Source of the DNA: a virus
IMG/VR virus record: IMGVR_UViG_3300046690_000186
Span: 1 to 49,961 of that record
Length of the DNA: 49,961 nucleotides
Strand: one strand, 5' to 3'
Positions 32,012-38,019 of the stretch are shown piece after piece (position 1 is the first letter of the stretch; every line of letters starts with the position of its first letter). The translations under genes were made by a program, and so were the position numbers. A model generated the notes under the pieces. That model saw only the letters and a list, made by a program, of their open reading frames with translations, was not told where the DNA came from and made no database searches.

Positions 32012-32294
32012 CGGGCGCCGGTTCCTCGAAAAAGGGTGCCTGCCCTTTGTAGCGGATCGCGTAGCCGTAGAACGGCCCGCCGAACATGCTCGCATAGATG
32101 CCAATCTGGCCCTCGGCGTCATGCTCGACGAGCAGGCGCATCGCCTCGGCCTTGAACGCCTCGGGCCGCCGCGCTTTCGCGCGCCGGCTGTGGATCGCGG
32201 GCGTGGTGTCGCAATCAAGCCAGGGCGTCGCCGGTAGCGGCGCCTCGACGCGGAAGGCCTCGACGAAGCCGGGTGTATCTTGAGATTGGCGCAT
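32001..32294 (-). CDS. Hypothetical phage protein, 97 aa
   Basis: The protein begins MRQSQDTPGFVEAFRVEAPL with a clear AAGGGAAAT ribosome site. A central part EAFKAEAMRLLVEHDAEGQI and an end YGYAIRYKGQAPFFEEP suggest a small alpha/beta protein. I recognise no family. It is cotranscribed with the HTH gene that overlaps its end. Confidence 0.6.
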   Translation of the reverse strand: MRQSQDTPGFVEAFRVEAPLPATPWLDCDTTPAIHSRRAKARRPEAFKAEAMRLLVEHDAEGQIGIYASMFGGPFYGYAIRYKGQAPFFEEPAPDAT

Positions 32295-32385
32295 ATTTCC
32301 CTTTCGTTGAGCGTGCCGGGCTATCAGGCGCCGGCGTTGGATTTTAAACGCATAGGCGACGGCCGCCAGGGCCGACGCGGTGGAT

Positions 32386-32490
32386 TTAAACAGGCAACGG
32401 CAGGGCCGAGAAAAAGGCGCGGCCGACGATGAAGGCGATCCCGAAAGCGAGAACGAGCGACACGATCGCATCGGTGCGGTTAGCTGGCAT
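32386..32490 (-). CDS. 34-aa single-TM peptide
   Basis: ATG 32490 lies inside the end of the next upstream gene (11-base overlap). The peptide MPANRTDAIVSLVLAFGIAF continues with a hydrophobic IVGRAFFSALPLPV end, so it is almost all membrane helix. It may have a role in exclusion or lysogeny, but support is limited to overlap and hydrophobicity. Confidence 0.4.
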   Translation of the reverse strand: MPANRTDAIVSLVLAFGIAFIVGRAFFSALPLPV

Positions 32491-32947
32491 TGTCGTCACC
32501 GCCGAGGCTTGCGAGTTCGGCGCGTGCCGCCTCATAGCGTTCGAATAGTGCCTCGGCGCCGTCGGCGCGGCCGCGCCCGGTGCGCCACAAGGAAAGCAAT
32601 TCCTGCTCGATGTCGTACCTCTCTTGACGCAACGCCGTGCACCGTTGCTTGCGGGCGATCTCGGCGGCGTGATCCGCCCGCGCCTTGGCGAGAAGGTCGT
32701 CGCGCGCGACGATCGCCCACACTTCGGCCCAAACCTCCGATTGTGCCTTGTTGGTGCGATCGAGCGCGCGGTGCTCGTCGCGACGGGCGCCGGGCGTCGG
32801 TGTGACCGGGTTGGAGTGCACGATATCCTCGGGCACGCCGTCGAGTTCCAGCCACACATGAAACTTTCGGTCGCCGATCGTCCAAAGCACGGCCGGGCGA
32901 AAACCGTCGGCCTCGACGGTGACGTTTGCGATATTGGTCTTTGCCAT
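32480..32947 (-). CDS. Hypothetical phage early protein, 155 aa
   Basis: Start ATG 32947 (MAKTNIANVTVEADGFRPAV) is chosen for the GAGAAA site upstream. Residues 1-60 are beta-rich (AVLWTIGDRKFHVWLELDGV), and residues 75-150 form a long charged helix (AKARADHAAEIARKQRCTAL and following). It is the first gene behind a promoter overlapped by the repressor operator at 33034, so it is probably repressed in the lysogen. Function is unknown. Confidence 0.65.
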   Translation of the reverse strand: MAKTNIANVTVEADGFRPAVLWTIGDRKFHVWLELDGVPEDIVHSNPVTPTPGARRDEHRALDRTNKAQSEVWAEVWAIVARDDLLAKARADHAAEIARKQRCTALRQERYDIEQELLSLWRTGRGRADGAEALFERYEAARAELASLGGDDNAS

Positions 32948-32999
32948 TTCTCTTTGCTCCGAATTCGGCTGCGCACGATCGCGCCCGCCTCGCTCCGAG

Positions 33000-33028
33000 A
33001 CATAGTGCATGATGCGCTAGTCTGTCAA
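33000..33028 (-). promoter_or_regulatory. Predicted leftward promoter
   Basis: On the minus strand TTGACA (complement of 33023-33028) is followed after 18 bases by TATGTC as a weak -10. A half operator CGCTAGT (33015-33021) lies in the spacer and the full operator 33034-33052 lies just upstream. Bound repressor would block this promoter. Confidence 0.45.
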
Positions 33029-33033
33029 ACGAA

Positions 33034-33052
33034 ACTAGCGTAACCCGCTAGT
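33034..33052. promoter_or_regulatory. Repressor operator O1, ACTAGCG-TAACC-CGCTAGT
   Basis: This is a perfect 7-5-7 inverted repeat. The same arms occur with other spacers at 37830-37848 and 38841-38859. A further half-site is at 33015-33021. The sites flank divergent transcription units around the repressor gene, so they are the likely binding sites of the repressor at 38020-38772. Confidence 0.75.
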
Positions 33053-33114
33053 CGCGTGCCCGGTCGTTTGCCACCTCGACGAGTGAACGCTTAGAGAACG
33101 TATTCCCCGGCACT

Positions 33115-33130
33115 GGGCGGATTTTGGGCG
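33115..33130. repeat. 16-bp direct repeat GGGCGGATTTTGGGCG, left of attP
   Basis: The identical 16-mer occurs at 33336-33351, with the attP core between the two. Paired direct repeats about 100 bases either side of a core are the usual form of integrase arm-type binding sites. The right copy lies within the 3' end of the gene ending at 33306. Confidence 0.55.
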
Positions 33131-33225
33131 TATCTGTTCGCGTTTTGACGCTCAAAAGCGTCTCGAAAGGTACATTGGAACCGAGGGGGTTTTGACGGGA
33201 AACCCTATAAAACAAGGGGTTTTGG

Positions 33226-33271
33226 TGGTGGGCGCAGCAGGGATCGAACCTGCGACCTCTCCCGTGTGAAG
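33226..33271 (-). other. attP: attP core: 3' fragment of a tRNA-Val(CAC) gene
   Basis: On the minus strand the segment reads as the anticodon loop TTCACAC (anticodon CAC), GGGAG stem, variable region, T arm GCAGG-TTCGATC-CCTGC and acceptor end TGCGCCC-ACCA. The 5' half of a tRNA (GGGCGCA acceptor strand and D arm) is absent, so this is not a functional tRNA gene. Phages that integrate in tRNA 3' ends carry exactly such fragments. It lies 1.1 kb from the integrase gene. Integration into host tRNA-Val(CAC) is predicted. Confidence 0.85.
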
Positions 33272-33305
33272 GTAATTCACCCCCTCGGCTACCGTGTTGA
33301 TTTAC

Positions 33306-33581
33306 TTAATCTTTACCGTCTTGGGCGGTTGTCGTGGGCGGATTTTGGGCGCCGAGGCAATGGGCGGGATCATCCTCGCGGCGGCGCTCGCCGGTTAGGT
33401 CGTGAAAGCGGATTTGCTCGGGTGTCATGATCACCCATGCGCGTCCGCCGCCGATCGGATAGACTTTCACCGACACAAGGTTGCAAGCGGGGCACAGCCA
33501 CACATAGCCGTAAGCCGGCGCCTTCTCGACTTCGCGCTCGTCGCCGCATGTGCACGCCATCATTTCGCGAAACCGCGTCAT
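33306..33581 (-). CDS. Small zinc-ribbon-like protein, 91 aa
   Basis: The protein begins MTRFREMMACTCGDEREVEK and carries CTC near residue 10 and CPAC near residue 31, a CxC...CxxC arrangement typical of a small zinc ribbon. The central YVWLCPACNLVSVKVYPIGG is beta-rich. It overlaps the preceding gene by 4 bases (ATGA). The attP core lies 35 bases beyond its stop. Confidence 0.6.
   Translation of the reverse strand: MTRFREMMACTCGDEREVEKAPAYGYVWLCPACNLVSVKVYPIGGGRAWVIMTPEQIRFHDLTGERRREDDPAHCLGAQNPPTTTAQDGKD
33336..33351. repeat. 16-bp direct repeat GGGCGGATTTTGGGCG, right of attP
   Basis: This is the partner of 33115-33130; the two start 221 bases apart with the attP core between them. It is part of the coding end of the 33306-33581 gene. 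Confidence 0.55.
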
Positions 33582-33841
33582 GGCTCGGCCCTCCGCTGGA
33601 TCAGGCCGGCGGCGAACCAGCCGAGCGGCACGAAAAAGTTAACCCGGCGCGGGTCGTGCGGATCGCGCTCGATGATGATCTCGCTTGTGTCGAGCGGCGC
33701 CGCCAAGCTCTCGACGCTTTCGACCAGCGCGGCCTTGAGCGCGCTCGCCGTCACCGGCCCGTCGCCGAGCCGCGCGCGGATGTCGGCCTCAAGGATCGCG
33801 GCGGCCTCCCGCTCGATCGGTGTCAATTCGCGTTCCGTCAT
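33578..33841 (-). CDS. Hypothetical phage protein, 87 aa
   Basis: The protein starts MTERELTPIEREAAAILEAD with a strong GAAGGGG ribosome site. It consists of two helices followed by a basic beta segment (EIIIERDPHDPRRVNFFVPL). No family is recognised. It is translationally coupled to the zinc-ribbon-like gene. Confidence 0.55.
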   Translation of the reverse strand: MTERELTPIEREAAAILEADIRARLGDGPVTASALKAALVESVESLAAPLDTSEIIIERDPHDPRRVNFFVPLGWFAAGLIQRRAEP

Positions 33842-33880
33842 AGCTTCCCCTTCTTGGTGGTGTGGTGTATGGAATGAGGC

Positions 33881-34099
33881 ATGATTACAGCCCTGATCAT
33901 CGTCGCCGTGCTCGTCGTCCTGTTCGCTGCCTTCCTGTGGGTCATGAGCGGCGATCTCGGGCTCGATCCGCGATTTCAGTGGATGTGGACGTGGCAGCTA
34001 ACTTACGGTGTGCTGTTTACCGCACGAGGCTTTCCGGTCCTTGTGCTCGAATGGACATGGGGAAGCCCGCCGCCGTGGAAACCGGACTATCGGCGGTGA
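33881..34099 (+). CDS. Small membrane protein on the strand opposite to its neighbours
   Basis: The 72-aa protein has an N-terminal membrane helix (MITALIIVAVLVVLFAAFLW) and a Trp-rich remainder (WMWTWQLTYG). GGAATGAGG precedes ATG 33881. It lies in the gap between the leftward genes ending at 34209 and starting at 33841, reading rightward. It could be expressed in the lysogen. Function is unknown. Confidence 0.45.
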   Translation: MITALIIVAVLVVLFAAFLWVMSGDLGLDPRFQWMWTWQLTYGVLFTARGFPVLVLEWTWGSPPPWKPDYRR

Positions 34100-34215
34100 A
34101 GCGCGCGCTCGAATGGCTGTGCATGATCGTGCTCGCGGTCCTCGTGCTGCTCCCGCTGTGTCTGACGTTCTGGCTGTACCGGCATAGTCACCGCCGCCGG
34201 CCCTCCGCTCATTGA
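34096..34215 (+). CDS. Second small membrane peptide in the plus-strand pair
   Basis: GTG 34096 overlaps the TGA of the preceding ORF, giving VKRALEWLCMIVLAVLVLLP and a basic tail (YRHSHRRRPSAH), 39 aa. An in-frame ATG at 34051 would lengthen it to 54 aa but overlaps its neighbour more. One membrane helix fills most of the peptide. Its end overlaps the convergent gene at 34209 by 7 bases. Confidence 0.35.
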   Translation: MKRALEWLCMIVLAVLVLLPLCLTFWLYRHSHRRRPSAH

Positions 34216-34400
34216 GACTTGGCGCGACGCGCGCCGATCGCCGCGACCGCAAACAGCGCGGCGCAGAACACCATTCCGCCAAGCCACCACACGCCGGCGG
34301 ACACTTCTGCAAGCGGATCGCGCGCGATCAGGAATCGCCACGCGCTCCACACCGTCACCCACGCGAACAGCGCGCCGGCGATCCCGCCGACGGCCCTCAC
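34209..34400 (-). CDS. Two-TM small membrane protein behind the integrase
   Basis: GTG 34400 overlaps the integrase stop (GTGA). The 63-aa product has two hydrophobic helices (GGIAGALFAWVTVWSAW and GVWWLGGMVFCAALFAVAAI) and a basic end. Coupling to the integrase suggests expression with it. Function is unknown. Confidence 0.5.
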   Translation of the reverse strand: MRAVGGIAGALFAWVTVWSAWRFLIARDPLAEVSAGVWWLGGMVFCAALFAVAAIGARRAKSQ

Positions 34401-35560
34401 GCTGCACCTCGCTTGCGCGACTTCGCGACAACCTTTGCTTTGCTCGCTGCCTTGCCCTTGGCCGGGCCAGGCGCGGCCGTGGGCGCGATCGAGGGCATGC
34501 TGTTGATCGACGGCGCGGCGTGCGCGACGTTGACGTGCGCATAGCGCAACACCATCGAGAGGCTCGACCAGCCGCCGAGGTGCATGAGCATGTTGAGATC
34601 GCGGTTTTCCTGGTAGTGCCAGGTTGCCCATGTGTGGCGGCAATCGTGCGGATGAAAGTTTGTGATCCCGGCGCGCGACACCGCCGCCTTAAAACCCTTC
34701 TTGATCCGCGATCCCGCCGACACGTCGCGCGGATCGTCGGCATCGAGCGGCGCATAGGGCTCGCCGAGGTGATATTCTGGCACGATCGGCTCGCCGCTGT
34801 TGGAATTGCGCGGCGTGAAGCCCGTCGGCTTGATCAGGCGGCCTTGCTTGCGGAACACGCAACCGTCGCGATGCGGAAGGTTGGCGAGGATCGCGACGAG
34901 ATCGGGGTGCAGCGGCACGCCACGGTCGCGGCCGTTCTTGGTGTCGAGGAATTGCACTTGGCCGCGCTGCAAATCGATGTTGCGCCAATCGAGCCACAAC
35001 GCCTCGCCGATGCGGGCGCCGGTGTAGAACAGGAAGGCGACGAGCGGTTTGAGATGCGGCGCGCATGCCTCGATCAGACAAAACGCCTCGGCGTGGGTGA
35101 TCCAGCGCACGCGGCCCTTTGGCAGTTTCGGGCGCTTGAACTTGACTGGCGCGCAATAGTCTTTGCTCGCCGCCATGTTGATGACGGCTGACAACGGTGT
35201 GTAGAGCTGGCGATTGATCGTGGCCGGCGCGAGGCCGGGATAGATCGCGAGCGCGGCGGTGTCGGCGCCGGCTTGGTCGATCTTGGCGAGCGCGGTCGAT
35301 CCGAAATGGTCGATCAGCGGTTGCAGGAATCGCGCGTCGCCGTCGTTCTCTAGGTAGATTGCGACGGCGCCGATGAACGTGCCCGACGCTTTGATGCCAT
35401 AGACACTACGTTGCAGGATTTCCCATTCCCGCTTCGCCCGGATTTCTTTGGCAATTTTTTCGTCATCAGTGCCGCAACTCTCGCGTACGCTGACGCCTCG
35501 GAGGGTGCCGCGCAAGTACCAGTTTTCGGAGTCTGGCCGTTGGTAGATTTTGAGGGACAT
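34397..35560 (-). CDS. int: Tyrosine recombinase integrase
   Basis: The 387-aa protein has the catalytic set: R183 in TGARIGEAL, K208 in DTKNG, H305 and R308 in HPHDCRHTW, W331 in LGGW and the nucleophile Y340 in VLRYAHV. The N-terminal part is the arm-binding and core-binding region. The C-terminus after residue 350 is a Pro/Ala/Lys-rich tail (GPAKGKAASKAKVVAKSRKR). It catalyses recombination between attP and a host tRNA gene and, with an excision factor, the reverse reaction. It lies 1.1 kb from attP and overlaps the excisionase-like gene by 211 bases. Confidence 0.93.
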   Translation of the reverse strand: MSLKIYQRPDSENWYLRGTLRGVSVRESCGTDDEKIAKEIRAKREWEILQRSVYGIKASGTFIGAVAIYLENDGDARFLQPLIDHFGSTALAKIDQAGADTAALAIYPGLAPATINRQLYTPLSAVINMAASKDYCAPVKFKRPKLPKGRVRWITHAEAFCLIEACAPHLKPLVAFLFYTGARIGEALWLDWRNIDLQRGQVQFLDTKNGRDRGVPLHPDLVAILANLPHRDGCVFRKQGRLIKPTGFTPRNSNSGEPIVPEYHLGEPYAPLDADDPRDVSAGSRIKKGFKAAVSRAGITNFHPHDCRHTWATWHYQENRDLNMLMHLGGWSSLSMVLRYAHVNVAHAAPSINSMPSIAPTAAPGPAKGKAASKAKVVAKSRKRGAA

Positions 35561-35721
35561 TTTAGCGCCGCGTCCAATTGTGCAAGGTCCTGATCGGTAA
35601 AGAGTTTTGCACGGCCAAGCTCTCTATAAAAGGGGTGCTCGGCCACATATCCGGCGAATGTGCGCTTGGAAACACGGAAAATCGCCGCCGCCTCGTCCAA
35701 AGTGTAATATTTCAGGCTCAT
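35350..35721 (-). CDS. Excisionase-like MerR/HTH_17-type DNA-binding protein
   Basis: This is 123 aa if translated to the stop at 35350. Only the first 50 residues look like a domain: MSLKYYTLDEAAAIFRVSKR is the typical HTH_17 start, followed by FYRELGRAKLFTDQDLAQLD. The remainder is low-complexity basic sequence that overlaps the integrase start in another frame. Position and fold suggest an excisionase or directionality factor. Confidence 0.65.
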   Translation of the reverse strand: MSLKYYTLDEAAAIFRVSKRTFAGYVAEHPFYRELGRAKLFTDQDLAQLDAALKCPSKSTNGQTPKTGTCAAPSEASAYARVAALMTKKLPKKSGRSGNGKSCNVVSMASKRRARSSAPSQST

Positions 35722-35749
35722 TGGCCCCGATCCCCGTTAACCCCAAGAG

Positions 35750-35773
35750 CGCCGGCGGGCGTACCCGCCGGCG
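35750..35773. other. Perfect GC-rich hairpin between leftward genes
   Basis: CGCCGGCGGG (35750-35759) pairs fully with CCCGCCGGCG (35764-35773) around CGTA. No T run follows on either strand, so it is more likely an mRNA-stability or translation-control hairpin between the 35781 gene and the excisionase-like gene than a terminator. Confidence 0.45.
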
Positions 35774-35780
35774 GCGTCGT

Positions 35781-35969
35781 CTACCGGCTCACGGCCGAAA
35801 GGCTCGATCCGAGCGAGCGCAATTCGCGGTCGATCTCGTTCTCGCGGCGCTGCAAATCGTCGAGGTGCACGACGCCGTTGCGCGAGGCCGTGGCGGTGAT
35901 GCGCTTGATCGCCTCGGCGTGAACGGCGTCATAGTCGGCGCGCAATTGCGCGATGCGGATCGCGCTCAT
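35781..35969 (-). CDS. Small coiled-coil phage protein, 62 aa
   Basis: The protein starts at ATG 35969, overlapping the previous stop. MSAIRIAQLRADYDAVHAEA, then a second helix (VVHLDDLQRRENEIDRELRS), predict a helical hairpin. It is one of a series of short coupled leftward genes. Function is unknown. Confidence 0.5.
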   Translation of the reverse strand: MSAIRIAQLRADYDAVHAEAIKRITATASRNGVVHLDDLQRRENEIDRELRSLGSSLSAVSR

Positions 35970-36187
35970 GCCCACGCCGCCCCGAGATCGCGCGCTTGCG
36001 ACATCAACCCGTCGCGCTCGGCGTCGAGTTCGGCGATGTGCGGATCGTGGATGCCGAACGCCGCGAGCGCAACGCGGCGCTGAATGCGCAAAATGTCGAG
36101 CGCGTTGAGGATCAGGCCGCATTGCTCGTCGCGTGCGGCGGCCTCGCGCCGGCCGATGGTGAGGCGTTTGATGATGGTCAAGATCAC
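35966..36187 (-). CDS. Small helical phage protein, 73 aa
   Basis: GTG 36187 follows the previous stop after 5 bases, with GGGGAA immediately upstream, closer than usual. The product (VILTIIKRLTIGRREAAARD to the end GLMSQARDLGAAWA) is helical. No family is recognised. The start codon is uncertain because no ATG is available before the conserved-looking part. Confidence 0.45.
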   Translation of the reverse strand: MILTIIKRLTIGRREAAARDEQCGLILNALDILRIQRRVALAAFGIHDPHIAELDAERDGLMSQARDLGAAWA

Positions 36188-36192
36188 TTCCC

Positions 36193-36441
36193 CTAGTCCT
36201 CGTGCTGGTAGCGGCCGAATTTCACACGCGCGGCCGTGACGCGTTCGGTGCCGTTGATGGAAAGCCAGGCGAGCGCGTGCCATTCGTGGCGGCCCTCGCG
36301 TTCGATCGTGGCCCGACAAAGCTCGCCGCCTTTTTGCTTCGCCATCGTTGCCACGCTGACGCCGTCGGCGACGAGCGTCGGCAGTTGCTCGAATGCGTCG
36401 CGGGCCATCAAGGCGTCGGGCAGAAAAATGATGTCAGTCAT
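36193..36441 (-). CDS. Hypothetical phage protein, 82 aa
   Basis: The protein begins MTDIIFLPDALMARDAFEQL and ends with a beta-rich SINGTERVTAARVKFGRYQH. It overlaps the preceding gene by 4 bases (ATGA). I do not recognise the family. It belongs to the leftward early operon. Confidence 0.5.
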   Translation of the reverse strand: MTDIIFLPDALMARDAFEQLPTLVADGVSVATMAKQKGGELCRATIEREGRHEWHALAWLSINGTERVTAARVKFGRYQHED

Positions 36442-36731
36442 GATGTGCTCGTGCGGTTGCGCCGTGCGATGATCAGGCCGGCAAGCAACGCGCCTTGATC
36501 TCGGGCGATGTCATAGAAATTCGCAGCGATGTCGCCCGCCGGCAGGCGCCGGTTGCGGATCAGCGGCCAAAGGCTAACGAAGTGATGCCGCGCGTCGGCG
36601 TCCTCGGCCTCGACGGGCTCGCCGCCGGCGAGATGCCATCGCGCCTCGATCTTGATGCGCTCGACCAGATGGGCCGCGCGTGCGGTGACGTTGGTCGGCG
36701 GTTGATGATAGAAGTGGCGCGCGTGCATCAT
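36438..36731 (-). CDS. Hypothetical phage protein, 97 aa
   Basis: The protein starts MMHARHFYHQPPTNVTARAA and is rich in His and Ala. ATG 36731 overlaps the previous TGA. The end LLAGLIIARRNRTSTS has a short hydrophobic stretch. Function is unknown. Confidence 0.5.
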   Translation of the reverse strand: MMHARHFYHQPPTNVTARAAHLVERIKIEARWHLAGGEPVEAEDADARHHFVSLWPLIRNRRLPAGDIAANFYDIARDQGALLAGLIIARRNRTSTS

Positions 36732-36904
36732 TGCGGGCGCCTCTCGATCGTGGTGATGCTCTCGATCACCTCGGCGGCCTTGTGCACGCGCCTGATCGCG
36801 CGGATGTCGCCGCGCGTGATCACGGCCGGCTCGCCGATCTCGATGGTGTCGATGATGTTGTGATCGGCGTCGCGGATGATCAGTGTTTGCGAAACGAACA
36901 CCAC
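36728..36904 (-). CDS. Small phage protein, 58 aa, GTG start
   Basis: Translating the minus strand from GTG 36904 gives VVFVSQTLIIRDADHNIIDT and so on to TTIERRPQ. GGGAGG lies 12 bases upstream within the end of the previous gene, and its stop overlaps the next ATG. A beta-strand pair followed by helices is likely. The tight packing supports it being real although it lacks an ATG. Confidence 0.5.
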   Translation of the reverse strand: MVFVSQTLIIRDADHNIIDTIEIGEPAVITRGDIRAIRRVHKAAEVIESITTIERRPQ

Positions 36905-36908
36905 GGCC

Positions 36909-37238
36909 CTAACCTCCCTGTCGGCGCAAAAACGCCGGGATGCCGAGGCCGTCCGCTTCGCACCAAAGGTCGGGGCGAGTAGAACGCGACTGGACGCTAA
37001 CGATGGGCGCCGTCATCCGTTCCAGGGCCGTTCGCTCGGCGGCGTCGGCGGCGGCTTTCAGCGGCGCCACCACGGCGGCCAGCCGCTCGCGCTTGGCGAT
37101 CAGGCTCGGCATGATCTTGCGCTCGATCGCGTGCTTGGAGTTTGTGCGCGATGCGATCTCGCGCTCGACATCGTTCAGTGCGAGCGCTGCATCGCGATAT
37201 GCAACCCATTCGGGGATGTTGAAAGAGAGGGGAATCAC
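36909..37238 (-). CDS. Coiled-coil phage protein, 109 aa
   Basis: The protein begins MIPLSFNIPEWVAYRDAALA, and its centre is a long helix with charged heptads (KIMPSLIAKRERLAAVVAPL, KAAADAAERTALERM). It overlaps the preceding gene by 4 bases. Function is unknown. Confidence 0.55.
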   Translation of the reverse strand: MIPLSFNIPEWVAYRDAALALNDVEREIASRTNSKHAIERKIMPSLIAKRERLAAVVAPLKAAADAAERTALERMTAPIVSVQSRSTRPDLWCEADGLGIPAFLRRQGG

Positions 37239-37456
37239 TTCTGGCCCTCCCGGCTCGCGTGCATCTTGGCGAGATCGGCGACGAGTCGCTCGTCGATCGA
37301 GATCGACCAGAGGCGGCCGTCACGATCAAATCCGGCGACGCGGTAGCCGGTTTCTTTGCCATAGGAGGCAAAGGCCTCGCTGCAATTAGTGAAGTTGGCG
37401 CGGCCGGACCCGCCGCCGCGCCGTAGCTTATGCTTGCCGATGCTGATCGTCTTCAA
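37235..37456 (-). CDS. Small phage protein, 73 aa, TTG start
   Basis: The only start fitting the conserved-looking part (KTISIGKHKLRRGGGSGRAN) is TTG 37456, which overlaps the TGA of the previous gene and has GGGAGGAACGG upstream. The middle EAFASYGKETGYRVAGFDRD, then RLWSISIDERLVADLA fits a small beta-alpha protein. Function is unknown. Confidence 0.5.
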   Translation of the reverse strand: MKTISIGKHKLRRGGGSGRANFTNCSEAFASYGKETGYRVAGFDRDGRLWSISIDERLVADLAKMHASREGQK

Positions 37457-37812
37457 ACCCCGTTCCTCCCCATGATGACATTCGAAACGCCGTTGATCTC
37501 GACGCAATAGGACAAGCCCGCGATCTCGGTGCAGAGCGTGCGGGCGCACCAAAGGCCGCGCTTGTTGAGCCGGGCGACGTGGTGATGCACCATGAACAGC
37601 AGGCCGCGATTGATCAGCGCTTGCACGGTGACGCGGGGAAAGCGTTCGGTTTTGTCGGGGCCAAACCACCCCATGCCGCCGCGCCGCAATGATCCGCCGG
37701 CGGCCGATAGCAGCGCGCGACGGGTGCCGATGGTGAGGCGGTTGAGATCGGGGCAACCGGGCTCGCCGCGTGCGAGCGTCGGGAGGGATGTGGACAGGTC
37801 GGCGAGGCGCAT
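37453..37812 (-). CDS. First gene of the leftward early operon, unknown function
   Basis: This is 119 aa from ATG 37812 (MRLADLSTSLPTLARGEPGC); an upstream ATG at 37827 is less likely because it would touch the operator at 37830. The C-terminal half FPRVTVQALINRGLLFMVHH, then GLWCARTLCTEIAGL includes a winged-helix-like VQALINRGLL segment, so DNA binding is possible. It lies directly downstream of the operator and should be silent in the lysogen. Confidence 0.55.
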   Translation of the reverse strand: MRLADLSTSLPTLARGEPGCPDLNRLTIGTRRALLSAAGGSLRRGGMGWFGPDKTERFPRVTVQALINRGLLFMVHHHVARLNKRGLWCARTLCTEIAGLSYCVEINGVSNVIMGRNGV

Positions 37813-37829
37813 CGGAAACCCCAACAAAA

Positions 37830-37848
37830 ACTAGCGGATGTCGCTAGT
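37830..37848. promoter_or_regulatory. Repressor operator O2, ACTAGCG-GATGT-CGCTAGT
   Basis: This is a perfect 7-5-7 inverted repeat, 18 bases upstream of the first leftward early gene. Its arms match O1 (33034-33052) and O3 (38841-38859). I could not place a convincing -35/-10 pair next to it. Confidence 0.78.
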
Positions 37849-37865
37849 ATGATTCGCGAGGGTTA

Positions 37866-37884
37866 ACAAGCCGTCTGCGCTAGT
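37866..37884. promoter_or_regulatory. Imperfect operator, ACAAGCC-GTCTG-CGCTAGT
   Basis: The right arm is perfect (CGCTAGT, 37878-37884) and the left arm matches 5 of 7. It lies 36 bases from O2 (start to start), so two repressor dimers could bind side by side as in lambdoid operators. Confidence 0.5.
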
Positions 37885-37956
37885 TTTCTTAGCTTAGCCT
37901 CAGAAAAATCACACCACCGTCAAACTACGGTTGGGAAATTTACGGGTTGCGCGAAC

Positions 37957-37986
37957 GAAAAAAGCCCGCGTGGTCAACGCGGGCTT
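37957..37986 (-). terminator. Intrinsic terminator of the repressor transcript
   Basis: AAGCCCGCGT (37962-37971) pairs perfectly with ACGCGGGCTT (37977-37986) around GGTCA. Read leftward, the stem is followed by a T run (complement of the A run at 37958-37963). It lies 34 bases after the repressor stop and separates it from the leftward early operon. Confidence 0.85.
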
Positions 37987-38019
37987 GTGGATCGTCAGGC
38001 TCATGTCAGCGAGCCGGAA

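Noticed and set aside
33186-33225. Terminator at AAACCC/GGGTTT near attP
   Set aside because: The stem is only 6 bp with a long loop and no continuous T run; it may simply be part of the integrase-binding region.
33226-33271. A tRNA-Val gene
   Set aside because: Only the anticodon arm and the 3' part are present; the 5' acceptor strand and D arm are missing, so it is an attachment-site fragment.
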